DNA of 64,000 bases from Pandoraea terrae (GTDB taxonomy: Bacteria > Pseudomonadota > Gammaproteobacteria > Burkholderiales > Burkholderiaceae). Shown in pieces: positions 9,592 to 18,352 of this stretch; position 1 is the stretch's first letter, and each line of letters starts with the position of its first letter. The stretch is from assembly GCF_902459695.1 (NCBI RefSeq), contig NZ_CABPRZ010000009.1, positions 146,976-210,975 on the forward strand. The letters are read 5' to 3'. The notes under the pieces were generated by a model. That model had not been told where the DNA came from. It ran no database searches and saw only the letters and a list, made by a program, of their open reading frames with translations. The translations under genes were made by a program, and so were the position numbers.

Positions 9592-10076
9592 AGCGCCTGC
9601 CTCATCACGGAACTGATATCGTCAAAGGTCAATTGGCTAAACTGCGGGAAGAACGCTGTAAGTTGCGAGTAGGGGTATCCCGTAACCGTTACCTGCACCA
9701 GGTTGATCGTGTTGCCACCCGGCGTGGTTGTCACGTTTTTGAATTGCCCGGTGCAGCCGGTGGTATTGATCTCATCGCATATCACCACCATATTGGTCGT
9801 TAGCCCGGGGACCAATTGCGGACCGGAACAAGCGCTGTTACCGTAAACGACCAAACATCGAGCGCTCGCCATGGGGTAGTCGGATTGCGCTGGACTGTAG
9901 GCCGACAACATGCGTGCCGCATCGCGCACTGATTTGACGATCGTGTTGTACTGATAAAACGCATGACCCACTTCGGCGATACCCATCAGCAGAATCACCA
10001 TGGGAATCGCGACCAGGGCGAACTCGACCGCCACGGCCCCACGCATGCGTCGAATACGATAAAGGCGATGATTCAT
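9588..10076 (-). CDS. TadE-like minor pseudopilin (162 aa)
   Basis: Begins MNHRLYRIRRMRGAVAVEFA and continues with one membrane helix. This is a type IVb prepilin-like leader with the conserved glutamate at position +5 after the glycine. The mature part has four cysteines in likely disulphide pairs (CLVVYGNSAC; CDEINTTGC). The frame is open 44 codons upstream, but the ATG at 10076 has GGGGAG nine bases before it. It is coupled to the next tadE-like gene by a four-base overlap and follows tadG by 10 bases. Confidence 0.88.
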   Translation of the reverse strand: MNHRLYRIRRMRGAVAVEFALVAIPMVILLMGIAEVGHAFYQYNTIVKSVRDAARMLSAYSPAQSDYPMASARCLVVYGNSACSGPQLVPGLTTNMVVICDEINTTGCTGQFKNVTTTPGGNTINLVQVTVTGYPYSQLTAFFPQFSQLTFDDISSVMRQAL

Positions 10077-10086
10077 GATGGCTCCC

Positions 10087-11391
10087 CTACTGCACCAATA
10101 CGGGCACTTTCGGCCCGATCCCGACGGTGTTGGTGCCGGGTATGCCCTGCGTCGCGCAAGGGGTGTTTGAATCGCTGGCATCACCAAGATATTCGAGTAT
10201 GACCTCACCCTGCAGCGGATCCTTGATTGGATTCGACGTCATCGGGTGCAGCATCAGAATGCAGGCCCACGACGTTACAGTGATTTGTGATTTCCCGGCG
10301 ACGCCACTGCAATTGTCTACGACCGGAACAATCGCGAGCCGGCGGTCAGCGCCATTGACATAATCGCTGTTCGCCGGTGGACTGGCGTTTCCGTCGGTGG
10401 TGAGCAAGCCAGCACTATTGTCGCCCTGGTACGCTTTGAACAGCTTGCGCTTACTCACGAAATCCGAGTAGGCATCGCTCGACGTGCCCCAATAGGCATT
10501 TCCATTTGTAGTCCAATCAGTCGGTGTGTAAGCAAAGCCCGCGAAATCGGACGCGCCGTCACTTGGCCCCTTATACGCGCCTTTGTATATGCCGAAGCGG
10601 GTATTCCATGCGTCAGCGGCGGCCTGGATGTTCCCTGTCTGAGTATTCAGTGTCGGGCCGGTTGGCAGATTGCATTGCCCGGAACCCGTGAGCAGACCCT
10701 TGATTGCATTCGCACCGCCACCCGTGTAGTCGACCCAGCCGAAATTGCCTTTGATCTTGTCGCACGGCGGTGGAGACCCCGGGCCGACCTTGCTGCACAT
10801 CCAGTCGCCTGGCTTGATGGTCGCTGGCGCGGGCGGCTGGCAAATGTATACCGGCAGAGCGCATGTCGTTTGCGCTTGGGTGGTCGAGGCCACAGCCGTG
10901 GCCGCAACGGCCGACGAACCCAGCGCGGCACGCGCAACGCCCATGAACCAGTTGGCAATGCCGGTACGCTGCGCCGTGCATCGGACATAACTGATGCTCG
11001 GCAGGTCCGCCGCGGAATACTGGCCTTTGGTCTGATAGGTCCCGTTGAACGTTTTGCTGAACGTGACGGAGCTATCCGTCGAAAGCGATACGTCCTCACT
11101 CTGGAGCAACACGCGATTGCGCGTGCCCGCCGTGATGCCTGCCGCTTCGGAAGCTGCCAGCGAAACCGCCTTCGTCAGATCCCGTGCCGCCGCCAGCGCA
11201 CACGAATCGGCGGCATTCGCCAGCTCGCTTTTGGCGATATACAGTTTGCCGAGATCGATGGCGATACCGGCAAACCCGATGAGCATGAACAGCATCAGGC
11301 CGACCATGATCGCGATCACCCCGCGCTGCCGCTTCGGCGAGCCGCTCGTCGGCGCACGGCGCGGCCGACCATTTTTGACTGTCGCATGCAT
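10087..11391 (-). CDS. tadG: TadG-like pilus assembly protein
   Basis: A 434-residue protein with a single N-terminal membrane helix (about residues 24-45, RGVIAIMVGLMLFMLIGFAG) preceded by basic residues, then DLGKLYIAKSELANAADSCA, the hallmark of TadG/Flp-associated Tad-like proteins (DUF2134 type). The rest is a periplasmic domain with several cysteines. In related systems TadG anchors or joins the pilus to the envelope. The ATG at 11391 has GGAGGGGG six bases upstream, and the earlier open frame is rejected for lack of such a site. It lies 28 bases after the lipoprotein gene. Confidence 0.88.
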   Translation of the reverse strand: MHATVKNGRPRRAPTSGSPKRQRGVIAIMVGLMLFMLIGFAGIAIDLGKLYIAKSELANAADSCALAAARDLTKAVSLAASEAAGITAGTRNRVLLQSEDVSLSTDSSVTFSKTFNGTYQTKGQYSAADLPSISYVRCTAQRTGIANWFMGVARAALGSSAVAATAVASTTQAQTTCALPVYICQPPAPATIKPGDWMCSKVGPGSPPPCDKIKGNFGWVDYTGGGANAIKGLLTGSGQCNLPTGPTLNTQTGNIQAAADAWNTRFGIYKGAYKGPSDGASDFAGFAYTPTDWTTNGNAYWGTSSDAYSDFVSKRKLFKAYQGDNSAGLLTTDGNASPPANSDYVNGADRRLAIVPVVDNCSGVAGKSQITVTSWACILMLHPMTSNPIKDPLQGEVILEYLGDASDSNTPCATQGIPGTNTVGIGPKVPVLVQ

Positions 11392-11419
11392 GGCACCCCC
11401 TCCGAATGCTCGCCACGAA

Positions 11420-11725
11420 TTAACGGGAACCGCCCCCGCTTCCACCCGTCCCCACGCCAATCACATATGCATTCGCGTCGCCCGAGGGAGAGCGGAACGA
11501 CTTGTCATATTGGTTCATGGCCTCGTTGCCGGCCTTGCCGTCGATACCCAGCACTGGATCCCGGTCTTGCGATGCGCCTGGATTCAACGTCTGCATCGCC
11601 CTGACTTGCGTCACCGCATTCCCGAATTGCGCATCCCATTGCGGTGTAGACGTGTAGCACCCGGTCAGCGCGCTGCCGATGCACGCGCCGATACCGACTC
11701 GCATAAGTATGAATAGGCGTTTCAT
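11420..11725 (-). CDS. Small tad-locus lipoprotein (101 aa)
   Basis: The N terminus MKRLFILMRVGIGACIGSAL is a signal peptide, ended by a lipobox LTGC with the cysteine at residue 23. The mature part is about 78 residues, polar, with a glycine-rich end (VGTGGSGGGSR). No domain is recognised. It lies between rcpA and tadG, so it may be a pilotin- or TadD-like helper for the secretin, but it has none of the TPR repeats of TadD. The assignment as lipoprotein is sound, the function is not. Confidence 0.8.
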   Translation of the reverse strand: MKRLFILMRVGIGACIGSALTGCYTSTPQWDAQFGNAVTQVRAMQTLNPGASQDRDPVLGIDGKAGNEAMNQYDKSFRSPSGDANAYVIGVGTGGSGGGSR

Positions 11726-11797
11726 GGTTGCCCCCGTATATCCTGAAAGTGAAAAGGCACGCATATCTGGTTCGAGCACCGGTGTCTCCGGCCCAAC

Positions 11798-13597
11798 TTA
11801 ATTCGTTCCGCTTTCGAGCGGCTTCACGATCACCGCCGTCGATTCCACACGTTGCGGGATCGCCGGTACGTCGCGAGAGGCCTCGGGCGGCACGGTTGGC
11901 ACGGTTGGCGGCGCCGCGGGCGGCGTTGCGGGTTGCACTGCCGGCTGCGCAGGCTGTTGGGACAGAGGCGATACCGCGGTGCCCGCGGGTGCCGGCGCCT
12001 TTTTCCGCCCTTCCATGTCTCCCAGCAGCAATACACCCGCGGTATTTGTTTGGCCAAACGTGTCGGTCGGCAACGGATAATTCGGGTCAAGCGGCTTGAC
12101 CAGGCGCGGGGTTATCACAAACACCAGTTCGGTCTTGTCCTGCTGGAAGTTCGTGCTGCGGAACAGCGCCCCCAGCACCGGCACCTCGCCCAGCCCCGGC
12201 AGCGCCTTGACATTACTGGTAATGTTGTTCTTGATCAGGCCGCCGATCGCAAAGCTCTGGCCGTCACGCAATTGCACGGTCGTCGAGGCGCGGCGGGTGT
12301 TGATGAGCGGCAAAATGGTGCTGCCGCTGACGTTTGGCGCCGTCAGCGTTACGCCGGTGGTCGACAACTCCGACACCTCGGGCGCGACCTGCAGGTTGAT
12401 GCGCCCGCCATCGAGGACCGTCGGCGTAAATTTCAGGCCGACACCGAACTGCTCTTCCTGCAAGACGATGGTGGAGCCGCCCGTGCCATTGCTCTGCGGC
12501 ACGGGGATGAACACCTTGCCGCCTGCGAGGAAACTCGCGGTCTGACCACTGATGGCCATCAGGTTCGGTTCGGCAAGAATCTTCACCAGGCCGTCACGCT
12601 TTTCGGCGTCAAGATTGAAGTTGAGTGGCAGGTGGTTGTTCTTGACAGCGCTGACCACGCCCGACGACCCGCTCAGGAAATTGGCGAGCAGGCCGAATGA
12701 CCAACTGCCGAAAGCGCCGTTGATGTCCGCTGAGGCGCCCAACTGGTCGATCAGGGTTTTGGATACCTCAGCCACCTTCACTTCGAGCATGACCTGTTGC
12801 GGGGCGGCGATGCCCATCATGTTCACGATTCGGGCACTCTTGCCTTCGCCTTGGCCCCCACTTGCGCCGCCGCCATATTGCGCAGGACCGCCGCCAGGTT
12901 GCGTGCCTGCGCCGTTGCCCGAATCCACGCTGCTGGATGCTCTCTGCGCGAATGCGTTGGCGATCTCAACCACTCGCTGTGCTTTGAGAGAGTCGGACAC
13001 AGTACCGGACAACACGAGGCTGTCGGCCGCCGAGTAGACACGCACGTTCTTTTCGTCGGGCATCAGTTCAGCGAGCGCGGCCTGCACCCCGCCCGGGTCC
13101 GCGCCCACCGCCACGTCGATCACCGAGCACGTGCCACTTCGGCCTTGCACGATCATATTGGTCGAGCCTACCGACAAGCCCAACAAGTAGAGCGAGCGTG
13201 ACGACACCAGCATGGCCTGCAGGATGTGCGGATTGCCTACGGTGCGGTTACGCACCGGCTCCGGCAGATTAATGATGGTCGATTTGCCCACCGGCACCGT
13301 GACATGGCTTGCCTCGCGCATCTCGCCCACACAGTTGGGTCCCTTCGATCCGGGTGCGGGCGGCTCGGCAGCATTGGCCATGCCGATCGTCACCTGAACC
13401 TGGCCGGGACTCACCGCCCTGACCGAATGCGGCGGCGGGCTGTTTTTTTGCAACGCGCCAGGCTCCACGACAGCCTGTGCAGCCGCCGCCCCCGCCCACA
13501 TCACTGCGCATGCTGCCAGCCCCCATCGGGTCGTGCCACCCTGGCCAAACCGATTTATCGCGTCGAGCGCCGAGCGCTTATTGTTCATGCGGTCCAT
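11798..13597 (-). CDS. rcpA: RcpA/CpaC outer-membrane secretin of the Flp pilus
   Basis: A 599-residue secretin. Signal peptide at about residues 20-41 (ending AGAAAAQA). N-terminal pilus-formation domain at about 85-165 (GKSTIINLPEPVRNRTVGNP), a BON-like stretch near 170-220, and the secretin domain at about 275-515 with RRASTTVQLRDGQSFAIGGL and the closing VPVLGALFRS...LVFVITPRLV. A proline/alanine-rich tail of about 75 residues follows. GGGGGATAAAC precedes the ATG at 13597. It forms the outer-membrane pore for the pilus. Confidence 0.94.
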   Translation of the reverse strand: MDRMNNKRSALDAINRFGQGGTTRWGLAACAVMWAGAAAAQAVVEPGALQKNSPPPHSVRAVSPGQVQVTIGMANAAEPPAPGSKGPNCVGEMREASHVTVPVGKSTIINLPEPVRNRTVGNPHILQAMLVSSRSLYLLGLSVGSTNMIVQGRSGTCSVIDVAVGADPGGVQAALAELMPDEKNVRVYSAADSLVLSGTVSDSLKAQRVVEIANAFAQRASSSVDSGNGAGTQPGGGPAQYGGGASGGQGEGKSARIVNMMGIAAPQQVMLEVKVAEVSKTLIDQLGASADINGAFGSWSFGLLANFLSGSSGVVSAVKNNHLPLNFNLDAEKRDGLVKILAEPNLMAISGQTASFLAGGKVFIPVPQSNGTGGSTIVLQEEQFGVGLKFTPTVLDGGRINLQVAPEVSELSTTGVTLTAPNVSGSTILPLINTRRASTTVQLRDGQSFAIGGLIKNNITSNVKALPGLGEVPVLGALFRSTNFQQDKTELVFVITPRLVKPLDPNYPLPTDTFGQTNTAGVLLLGDMEGRKKAPAPAGTAVSPLSQQPAQPAVQPATPPAAPPTVPTVPPEASRDVPAIPQRVESTAVIVKPLESGTN

Positions 13598-13641
13598 GTT
13601 TATCCCCCGGTGAGATCTTTCCCTCTTCCTGCGCTAACGCT

Positions 13642-14499
13642 TCAGAAACACTCGTGGCTGTTTTGTGTGCCCGTGATGACGCCAACGCAGTCGCCACGCG
13701 GTGCCGCCTGCGCGGTCACGACACGCCGCGCTTTTGCTTTTACGACGGGATGTACGCTCGGTGCCGCCGGCCGTTCCGGCTGCTTGGCTTCACCCAGCAA
13801 CACATCCTTGGTGACACCTGCCGTGACCACAGGCTTCAGCTCGACCTGATTGCGCAGCACCAGCGATAGCGTGCCGACGCTGCGGGCCAGGTCGAGCTTT
13901 TCGGCCTCTTCCGGCGTGACTTCCAGCGTGACCGCGTTCACCACCTTGGGCTTGGTTTCGTCACGGCCGACTTCCTGTGCGACGGCGAGCACCAGAATTT
14001 TTTCGAGCACGATCTTGGAAATGCTTTCGTCTTTGCTCGTTTTGCTATCAGCGCCTTTGTCCTGCTGCGTACTGACGATAATGTCGACATAGTTGCCGGG
14101 CAAGGCAAAGCCAGCTACGCCAATCACGTCATTGACACGCACCGTGATCGCTCGCTTGCCTTCTGCAATGACCGCCGACAGTCCGCCCTGCGTGCCGACC
14201 GGCGTCAATTTGCCTTCGAGAATCGGCTCGCCGCGCAGCGCGCTGTTCTTCATGACGCGACCGTCGAGCCGCTGAGCGTCGCTGAAGGCGCCGTCAGGGA
14301 TGCTCCCCGCCGGCCAGTCGACCATCTTGATGAACTCAGGATTGAGACGCTGGCCAAGATTGATATCCAGGCTTGCGACTGCGACTTTTGTTGTCATTCC
14401 CGACGATTTATCGATCAGCCAGCGCGACGCCATCCCTACCGCGCCAAGCCCTGCGACCGCCGCGACCAATAACATCACCACCGCGCGTACGTTTTTCAT
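13642..14499 (-). CDS. cpaB: CpaB/RcpC pilus assembly protein
   Basis: A 285-residue protein with an N-terminal membrane helix (residues 5-30), then a SAF domain (about 38-105: VASLDINLGQRLNPEFIKMV; MKNSALRGEPILEGKL) and an RcpC-type domain (about 110-245: AITVRVNDVIGVAGFALPGN). It is thought to work in the periplasm, bound to peptidoglycan, in secretin assembly. The ribosome site GGAGG is well placed. It is followed by rcpA after 44 bases. Length and domains are normal. Confidence 0.93.
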   Translation of the reverse strand: MKNVRAVVMLLVAAVAGLGAVGMASRWLIDKSSGMTTKVAVASLDINLGQRLNPEFIKMVDWPAGSIPDGAFSDAQRLDGRVMKNSALRGEPILEGKLTPVGTQGGLSAVIAEGKRAITVRVNDVIGVAGFALPGNYVDIIVSTQQDKGADSKTSKDESISKIVLEKILVLAVAQEVGRDETKPKVVNAVTLEVTPEEAEKLDLARSVGTLSLVLRNQVELKPVVTAGVTKDVLLGEAKQPERPAAPSVHPVVKAKARRVVTAQAAPRGDCVGVITGTQNSHECF

Positions 14500-14562
14500 G
14501 CTGAACCTCCATGATGCGTGACCTGTTTTCTGACTATCACTTCCGGCCGCTTAACCGGTCAC

Positions 14563-15984
14563 TTAACCGGCCGCGACTTTTTTTGGCTGCCACTCCGCGC
14601 CAACCTGCGGCGGTGGCTGATTTTCGTGTTCGCCGACTACCGCGAAGTAGCTGTTCCAGGCGCGCAACAAGCTCGGTCCGTCCGCCACGGCGGGTTGTTC
14701 GAAGTAGCTGGCATTGGCCAGCACGATACGCAACAGATCGCCGGGATAACAAGCCAGCAGTTGCCGGCCGGCAGGTACGTGCAGGCGATGAATGAGGAAT
14801 TCGAACGCCTCGTCATCCGACGCAACGCCAAGCTCCTTGCAGCGCATGTCGTACACGGAGCGATATTCCGCGACATCGAGCGGGCCGATATACAGCTTGC
14901 AACCGAGGCGGCGGAAAAATGCCTCATCGCCAAGTTCCTCGGGGGCGAAATTGCTCGAAAACCCGACCCAGACATCGAAAGGCAGCGAGAAGCGCAACCC
15001 TGTGCGCAGGGTAAGCATGTCGCGACCGCGATCGAAGGGCACGATCCAGCGGTTGAGCAGATCGGCCGGCGCCACGCGCTGGCGCCCGAGGTCGTCGACA
15101 ATGTATAAGCCGCCATTGGCCTTGACATGCGGCGGCGCCTGGTAAAAGCCGCTGACCGCGTCGTAGCGCAACTCCAGCATGTCAAGCGTCAGTTCGCCAC
15201 CGGAAAGCACGGTAGGGCGCCGACATATTTGCCACCGGGCATCCGCTTGAGGGCTCAATGCGCCATCGAGCCCCGCCGTTTCGCACGGCTCGTGTATGAG
15301 CGGATCGAAAACCTGAATCACCTCGTTTTCTATCGCGATCGCGTATGGCACGGCCACGCGGCCCGGCAGCAGCCGTCCCAGTCTTTCGGCAAGCGACGTT
15401 TTTCCGCTCCCTGGCGGGCCGAAGAAAATCACGGGCTTGCCGCTGTTGACCGCGCCGCCAATATCGTCGAGCAACGCCGGCTTGACCGTCAACCCGGCAA
15501 AGGCGGCGCGCACGCTGGCGCGCGTGGCCTGGATCTGCCGCACCGATTGCCGGAGAATCACTTCCTCGTATGTGGCAAGCGCCACCGGCGCGGGGCCGGC
15601 ATAGCGGCAACGCGCCATGTATTCGGTCGCGCGCACGCGTCCGTTGTCTGTCAGCTGAAGCTCGACGTCAATATCGTTCGCGCCGCGGCGCACAATCTCC
15701 ATCACGCGTTCGCGCACTGCGAAAGCCACCACGCTATCGAGTACGCCGGCGCCGAGCTTGAGGCGCTGAACCAATTGGGTCAGGGACACTTTGCCAAGCA
15801 GGAGAGTGCTCTTGGCAATCAACTCCAGCAGAAAATTTTGATCGAGCCCCGTATCGGCGATCGTGCGCGGCGCACGCGCCACAATCCGTTCGCCAGCGTC
15901 CAGCTTGTGACGCGCACTGCTGGCATCTTGCAGGCGGCTGACATCGGCCGGTGCACCCGGCGCCGATTTCCATTTTTCTGTCAT
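14563..15984 (-). CDS. AAA-type ATPase encoded inside the tad locus
   Basis: A 473-residue protein. The first 165 residues are an uncharacterised helical domain. Residues 170-420 are an AAA module with Walker A GPPGSGKTS (189-197) and a Walker B-like LYIVDDLGRQ near 305. No membrane segment. It lies between flp2 and cpaB on the same strand, so it is probably co-transcribed with the pilus genes. It is not TadA or TadZ. AAA proteins at this place could remodel or regulate the machine, but that is inference. I chose the ATG at 15984 (MTEKWKSAPG), with GGGGAAAG upstream, over the open frame nine codons earlier. Confidence 0.85.
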   Translation of the reverse strand: MTEKWKSAPGAPADVSRLQDASSARHKLDAGERIVARAPRTIADTGLDQNFLLELIAKSTLLLGKVSLTQLVQRLKLGAGVLDSVVAFAVRERVMEIVRRGANDIDVELQLTDNGRVRATEYMARCRYAGPAPVALATYEEVILRQSVRQIQATRASVRAAFAGLTVKPALLDDIGGAVNSGKPVIFFGPPGSGKTSLAERLGRLLPGRVAVPYAIAIENEVIQVFDPLIHEPCETAGLDGALSPQADARWQICRRPTVLSGGELTLDMLELRYDAVSGFYQAPPHVKANGGLYIVDDLGRQRVAPADLLNRWIVPFDRGRDMLTLRTGLRFSLPFDVWVGFSSNFAPEELGDEAFFRRLGCKLYIGPLDVAEYRSVYDMRCKELGVASDDEAFEFLIHRLHVPAGRQLLACYPGDLLRIVLANASYFEQPAVADGPSLLRAWNSYFAVVGEHENQPPPQVGAEWQPKKVAAG

Positions 15985-16097
15985 GTTCTTTCCCCGGTGA
16001 ACCCACGCCACGCGCGGGCCTGCTGCCTTGTTGCAATGTGCTTCGTTTCGAGGCTCTTGTCGCTCTTGTCGCTACAGAATGGCGAGTTCACTCGCTA

Positions 16098-16215
16098 TCA
16101 AAATGCCCCGTACACCGTTTCCACGTACATGACGCCCAACGTGCCCGACGCCACGGCCACGTCGTACAGCATTGACGCAACCGACGCAAACATCGCACGC
16201 GTATCCGGTACACCG
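16098..16215 (-). pseudogene. 3' remnant of a second tadV (prepilin peptidase) copy
   Basis: This stretch aligns base by base with the end of tadV (16504-16621) at close to 90% identity, including the stop codon and the preceding TATCAAAATGCCCC. Only about the last 38 codons remain, and they join directly to sequence downstream of flp2. It shows that a flp-tadV unit was duplicated in tandem and that the second tadV was then mostly deleted. Confidence 0.85.
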
Positions 16216-16221
16216 TTCAGG

Positions 16222-16251
16222 GAGCAGGCCCGATGGAGGAACGCGCCGCTC
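16222..16251 (-). repeat. Decayed copy of the post-pilin hairpin
   Basis: Corresponds to the hairpin at 17093-17122 (GAGCAGG instead of GAGCGGG, and CGCGCC instead of CGGGCC), with two or three stem positions lost. It follows flp2 as the intact hairpin follows flp1. Confidence 0.6.
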
Positions 16252-16267
16252 CCTTTCGGAAGTCCGA

Positions 16268-16456
16268 TTAACCAGGCACGAACCCATTCAATTGCCCCGA
16301 CACAAAATTGAATACGTTATTCAGAGCGTTTCCTACACCGGTCGTTGCGATGATGATGGCGATCGAGATCAAAGCTGCCAGCAAGCCATATTCAATCGCC
16401 GTCGCACCATCTTCTTCGCGCAGAAAGTCACGAATCAGGTCGAGAGTTTTTTGCAT
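16268..16456 (-). CDS. flp: Flp-type IVb pilin, second copy
   Basis: A 62-residue prepilin differing from the first copy at only a handful of positions. The leader is cut after G17 in DGATAIEYGL, leaving A18 at the mature N terminus with the glutamate at +5 and the Flp-typical EY pair (E22-Y23). The rest is a single hydrophobic helix and a short C-terminal tail (GQLNGFVPG). AAGGAGCTCC precedes the ATG. Mature Flp subunits stack into the pilus fibre. It lies 47 bases after tadV. Confidence 0.95.
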   Translation of the reverse strand: MQKTLDLIRDFLREEDGATAIEYGLLAALISIAIIIATTGVGNALNNVFNFVSGQLNGFVPG

Positions 16457-16503
16457 TTGGAGCTCCTTGAAAAAGAAGTTACTTACTCAAGTCCTAGAAA
16501 TTA

Positions 16504-17055
16504 TCAAAATGCCCCGTACACCGTTTCCACGTACATCACCGCTAACGTGCCCAACGCGATGGCCACGCCATACGGCATTGACCCAACCGACGCAAACACG
16601 GCATGCGTATCCGGTGCACGGTTGCCTTCCTGCCCGCGGATGCCCGCCTGCAGTAGCACGGTCAGCATATTTGCTCCCGTGGCTTTCACGGCACGCTTGT
16701 ATACGATCATCGTCACCGCCCACACGCCACCCATCACGCAGGTCAGCAGCACAATTTCCAGCCCCACGACGGGCCCGACAAATGCGGCGACCGCCGCCAT
16801 CAGTTTCACGTCCCCCGCACCCATGCCGCGCAACATGAACAGGGGAAAAAACAAGCCACCGCCGATTAGCGCCCCAAGTGCCCACCGGCCCGCCCCATCG
16901 GCCAAGCCGAAGAGGTGCACTTGCACCGCCAGCGCCACCGCCCCCCCCAACAGCACCAACCAGTTCGGAATACGGCGAGAGTGCAAATCCCAGCCCGCGG
17001 CCGTCGCGACCAGCGCCAGCAGGCACACGCCCACGGGAAATTGAAAAGCGTTCAT
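16504..17055 (-). CDS. tadV: TadV/CpaA prepilin peptidase
   Basis: A 183-residue membrane aspartic protease of the prepilin peptidase family (A24A). The catalytic aspartates are D23 (AAGWDLHSRRIPN) and D82 in GMGAGDVK. About six hydrophobic segments. It lacks the methyltransferase domain of the larger PilD, as is normal for Tad systems. It cuts the leaders of Flp and the TadE-like pseudopilins. It sits between the two pilin genes, and the 3' end is repeated at 16098-16215. Confidence 0.95.
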   Translation of the reverse strand: MNAFQFPVGVCLLALVATAAGWDLHSRRIPNWLVLLGGAVALAVQVHLFGLADGAGRWALGALIGGGLFFPLFMLRGMGAGDVKLMAAVAAFVGPVVGLEIVLLTCVMGGVWAVTMIVYKRAVKATGANMLTVLLQAGIRGQEGNRAPDTHAVFASVGSMPYGVAIALGTLAVMYVETVYGAF

Positions 17056-17092
17056 GGCATTCCTCGCTCCGATTTCGCCACAATTGGACCGA

Positions 17093-17122
17093 GAGCGGGC
17101 CCGAAGGAGGAACGGGCCGCTC
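17093..17122 (-). terminator. GC-rich hairpin between flp1 and tadV
   Basis: On the minus strand GAGCGGCCCG and CGGGCCCGCTC form a stem of ten pairs with one bulge around a nine-base loop, starting 17 bases after the flp1 stop. No long T run follows, so it may be a partial terminator or an mRNA-stabilising 3' structure that lets pilin be made in excess over the downstream genes. The structure is seen in sequence, the role is inferred. Confidence 0.55.
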
Positions 17123-17138
17123 CCTTTCGGAGGTCCAA

Positions 17139-17327
17139 TTAAGCAGGCACGGCCCCGTTCAATCGCCCCGAAACAAAATTGAATACGTTATTCAGAGCGT
17201 TTCCTACACCGGTCGTTGCGATGATGATGGCGACCGAAATCAATGCTGCCAGCAAGCCATATTCAATCGCCGTCGCACCATCTTCTTCGCGCAGAAAGTC
17301 ACGAATCAGGTTGAGAGTTTTTTGCAT
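17139..17327 (-). CDS. flp: Flp-type IVb pilin, first copy
   Basis: A 62-residue prepilin starting MQKTLNLIRDFLREEDGATA. TadV cleaves after G17, and E22-Y23 follow as expected. The body is the hydrophobic Flp helix. The C terminus reads GRLNGAVPA. AAGGAGCTCC lies just before the ATG. This is the first gene of the tad run, so the main promoter should lie in the long gap above it. The second copy at 16268-16456 and their flanks are nearly the same. Confidence 0.95.
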   Translation of the reverse strand: MQKTLNLIRDFLREEDGATAIEYGLLAALISVAIIIATTGVGNALNNVFNFVSGRLNGAVPA

Positions 17328-18352
17328 TTGGAGCTCCTTGAAAAAGAAGTTTTTTACTCAAGCACTCAAAACATGCCCGCTGCGGGACCGAGCATTGATG
17401 ACAGGCCGCCATTGGTTGCACGACCACGATCGGCTTAGCCGTCCGGTTCGATACCGAAGCGCATTGTCTTGACGCCGCGCCCTCATGGTTCTTCCCGTCC
17501 GACACTGCCACTTAAAGGGACTTCGATTTACGCCGAGCCCGGCCATCTCTATCCCCGCCTTCGACACCGCAGAATTGTTTCCCCGTCAGCAGTTCTGCGG
17601 TCCCCGAAACCGTTGCACTCCGTACAGCTCAACGGTGTGCCGTCGGCGCATGACATAACGCAATGCGCGTGCCAGGCATTGAAAAGAGTTGATGACGTTG
17701 AATGTTCAGGCGAGTGAACTACCTAAACGTGCTGGCGTCGCGGGAAACGTTTCACTTCTGATACAGGCTTTCGCGAAATCGCCTGAAACGCTAAAAAAAT
17801 GATTTACCGACGCGTAGGAAAAATGCTTCCTTGCAGGGGACACCGTCTTTCAAGGACCGGGTTAACACCGCAGTAGCCGGGGCGGCGCCGGCCGGAGTGG
17901 GCCGACGGTTGCCAGCAGAAGGTACGGCGCGCAAAAGTTACCCTGAACCGGGTAAGAATGCCCGGCGGACGGCGTGCAGCGGGCGAATCGTTTAGTCCGC
18001 CGTACGTCTCATGCCCGGCGAGAACGCCGAATGATCTGATTGGGAGAAACACTGACGAAGTGCCCCGCCGGCGTACTTTCACGCGATGCTTGGGGACAAT
18101 GTATCAATTTGTTACAAAAGTGAAATTGGAGATGGTCCCGGTCGTTGGGGCGCCCCCTTCATACGAATCGAGCGGGCTTCTGAACCGTACGGGTTTCTTT
18201 GGATCGCGATCGAAGTTGCGAGCCGGTGTTCCCGCCGCTCCGGCAGTATGCCGATGTAATGTCCTAGCGCGACCTGAGCAGGTTTCGCTGACCACGAGGA
18301 CGGCATCGGCACCAGCACCGCGGCATCCGACATGTCGTGGCGATGGCGCGGG
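17328..18352. other. Long intergenic region ahead of the tad locus
   Basis: About 1 kb without a supportable gene, lying upstream of flp1 and downstream of a marR gene. It must hold the tad promoter. I see an inverted repeat at 17567-17600 and no convincing sigma-54 site. Short open frames on both strands lack family resemblance and ribosome sites. GC content is a little lower than in the flanking genes. Confidence 0.5.
17567..17600. repeat. Inverted repeat CCGCAGAA / TTCTGCGG
   Basis: Perfect 8-base arms at 17567-17574 and 17593-17600 with an 18-base spacer, about 240 bases upstream of flp1. It could be an operator half-site pair for a regulator of the pilus operon. It is not followed by a T run on either strand. 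Confidence 0.45.
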
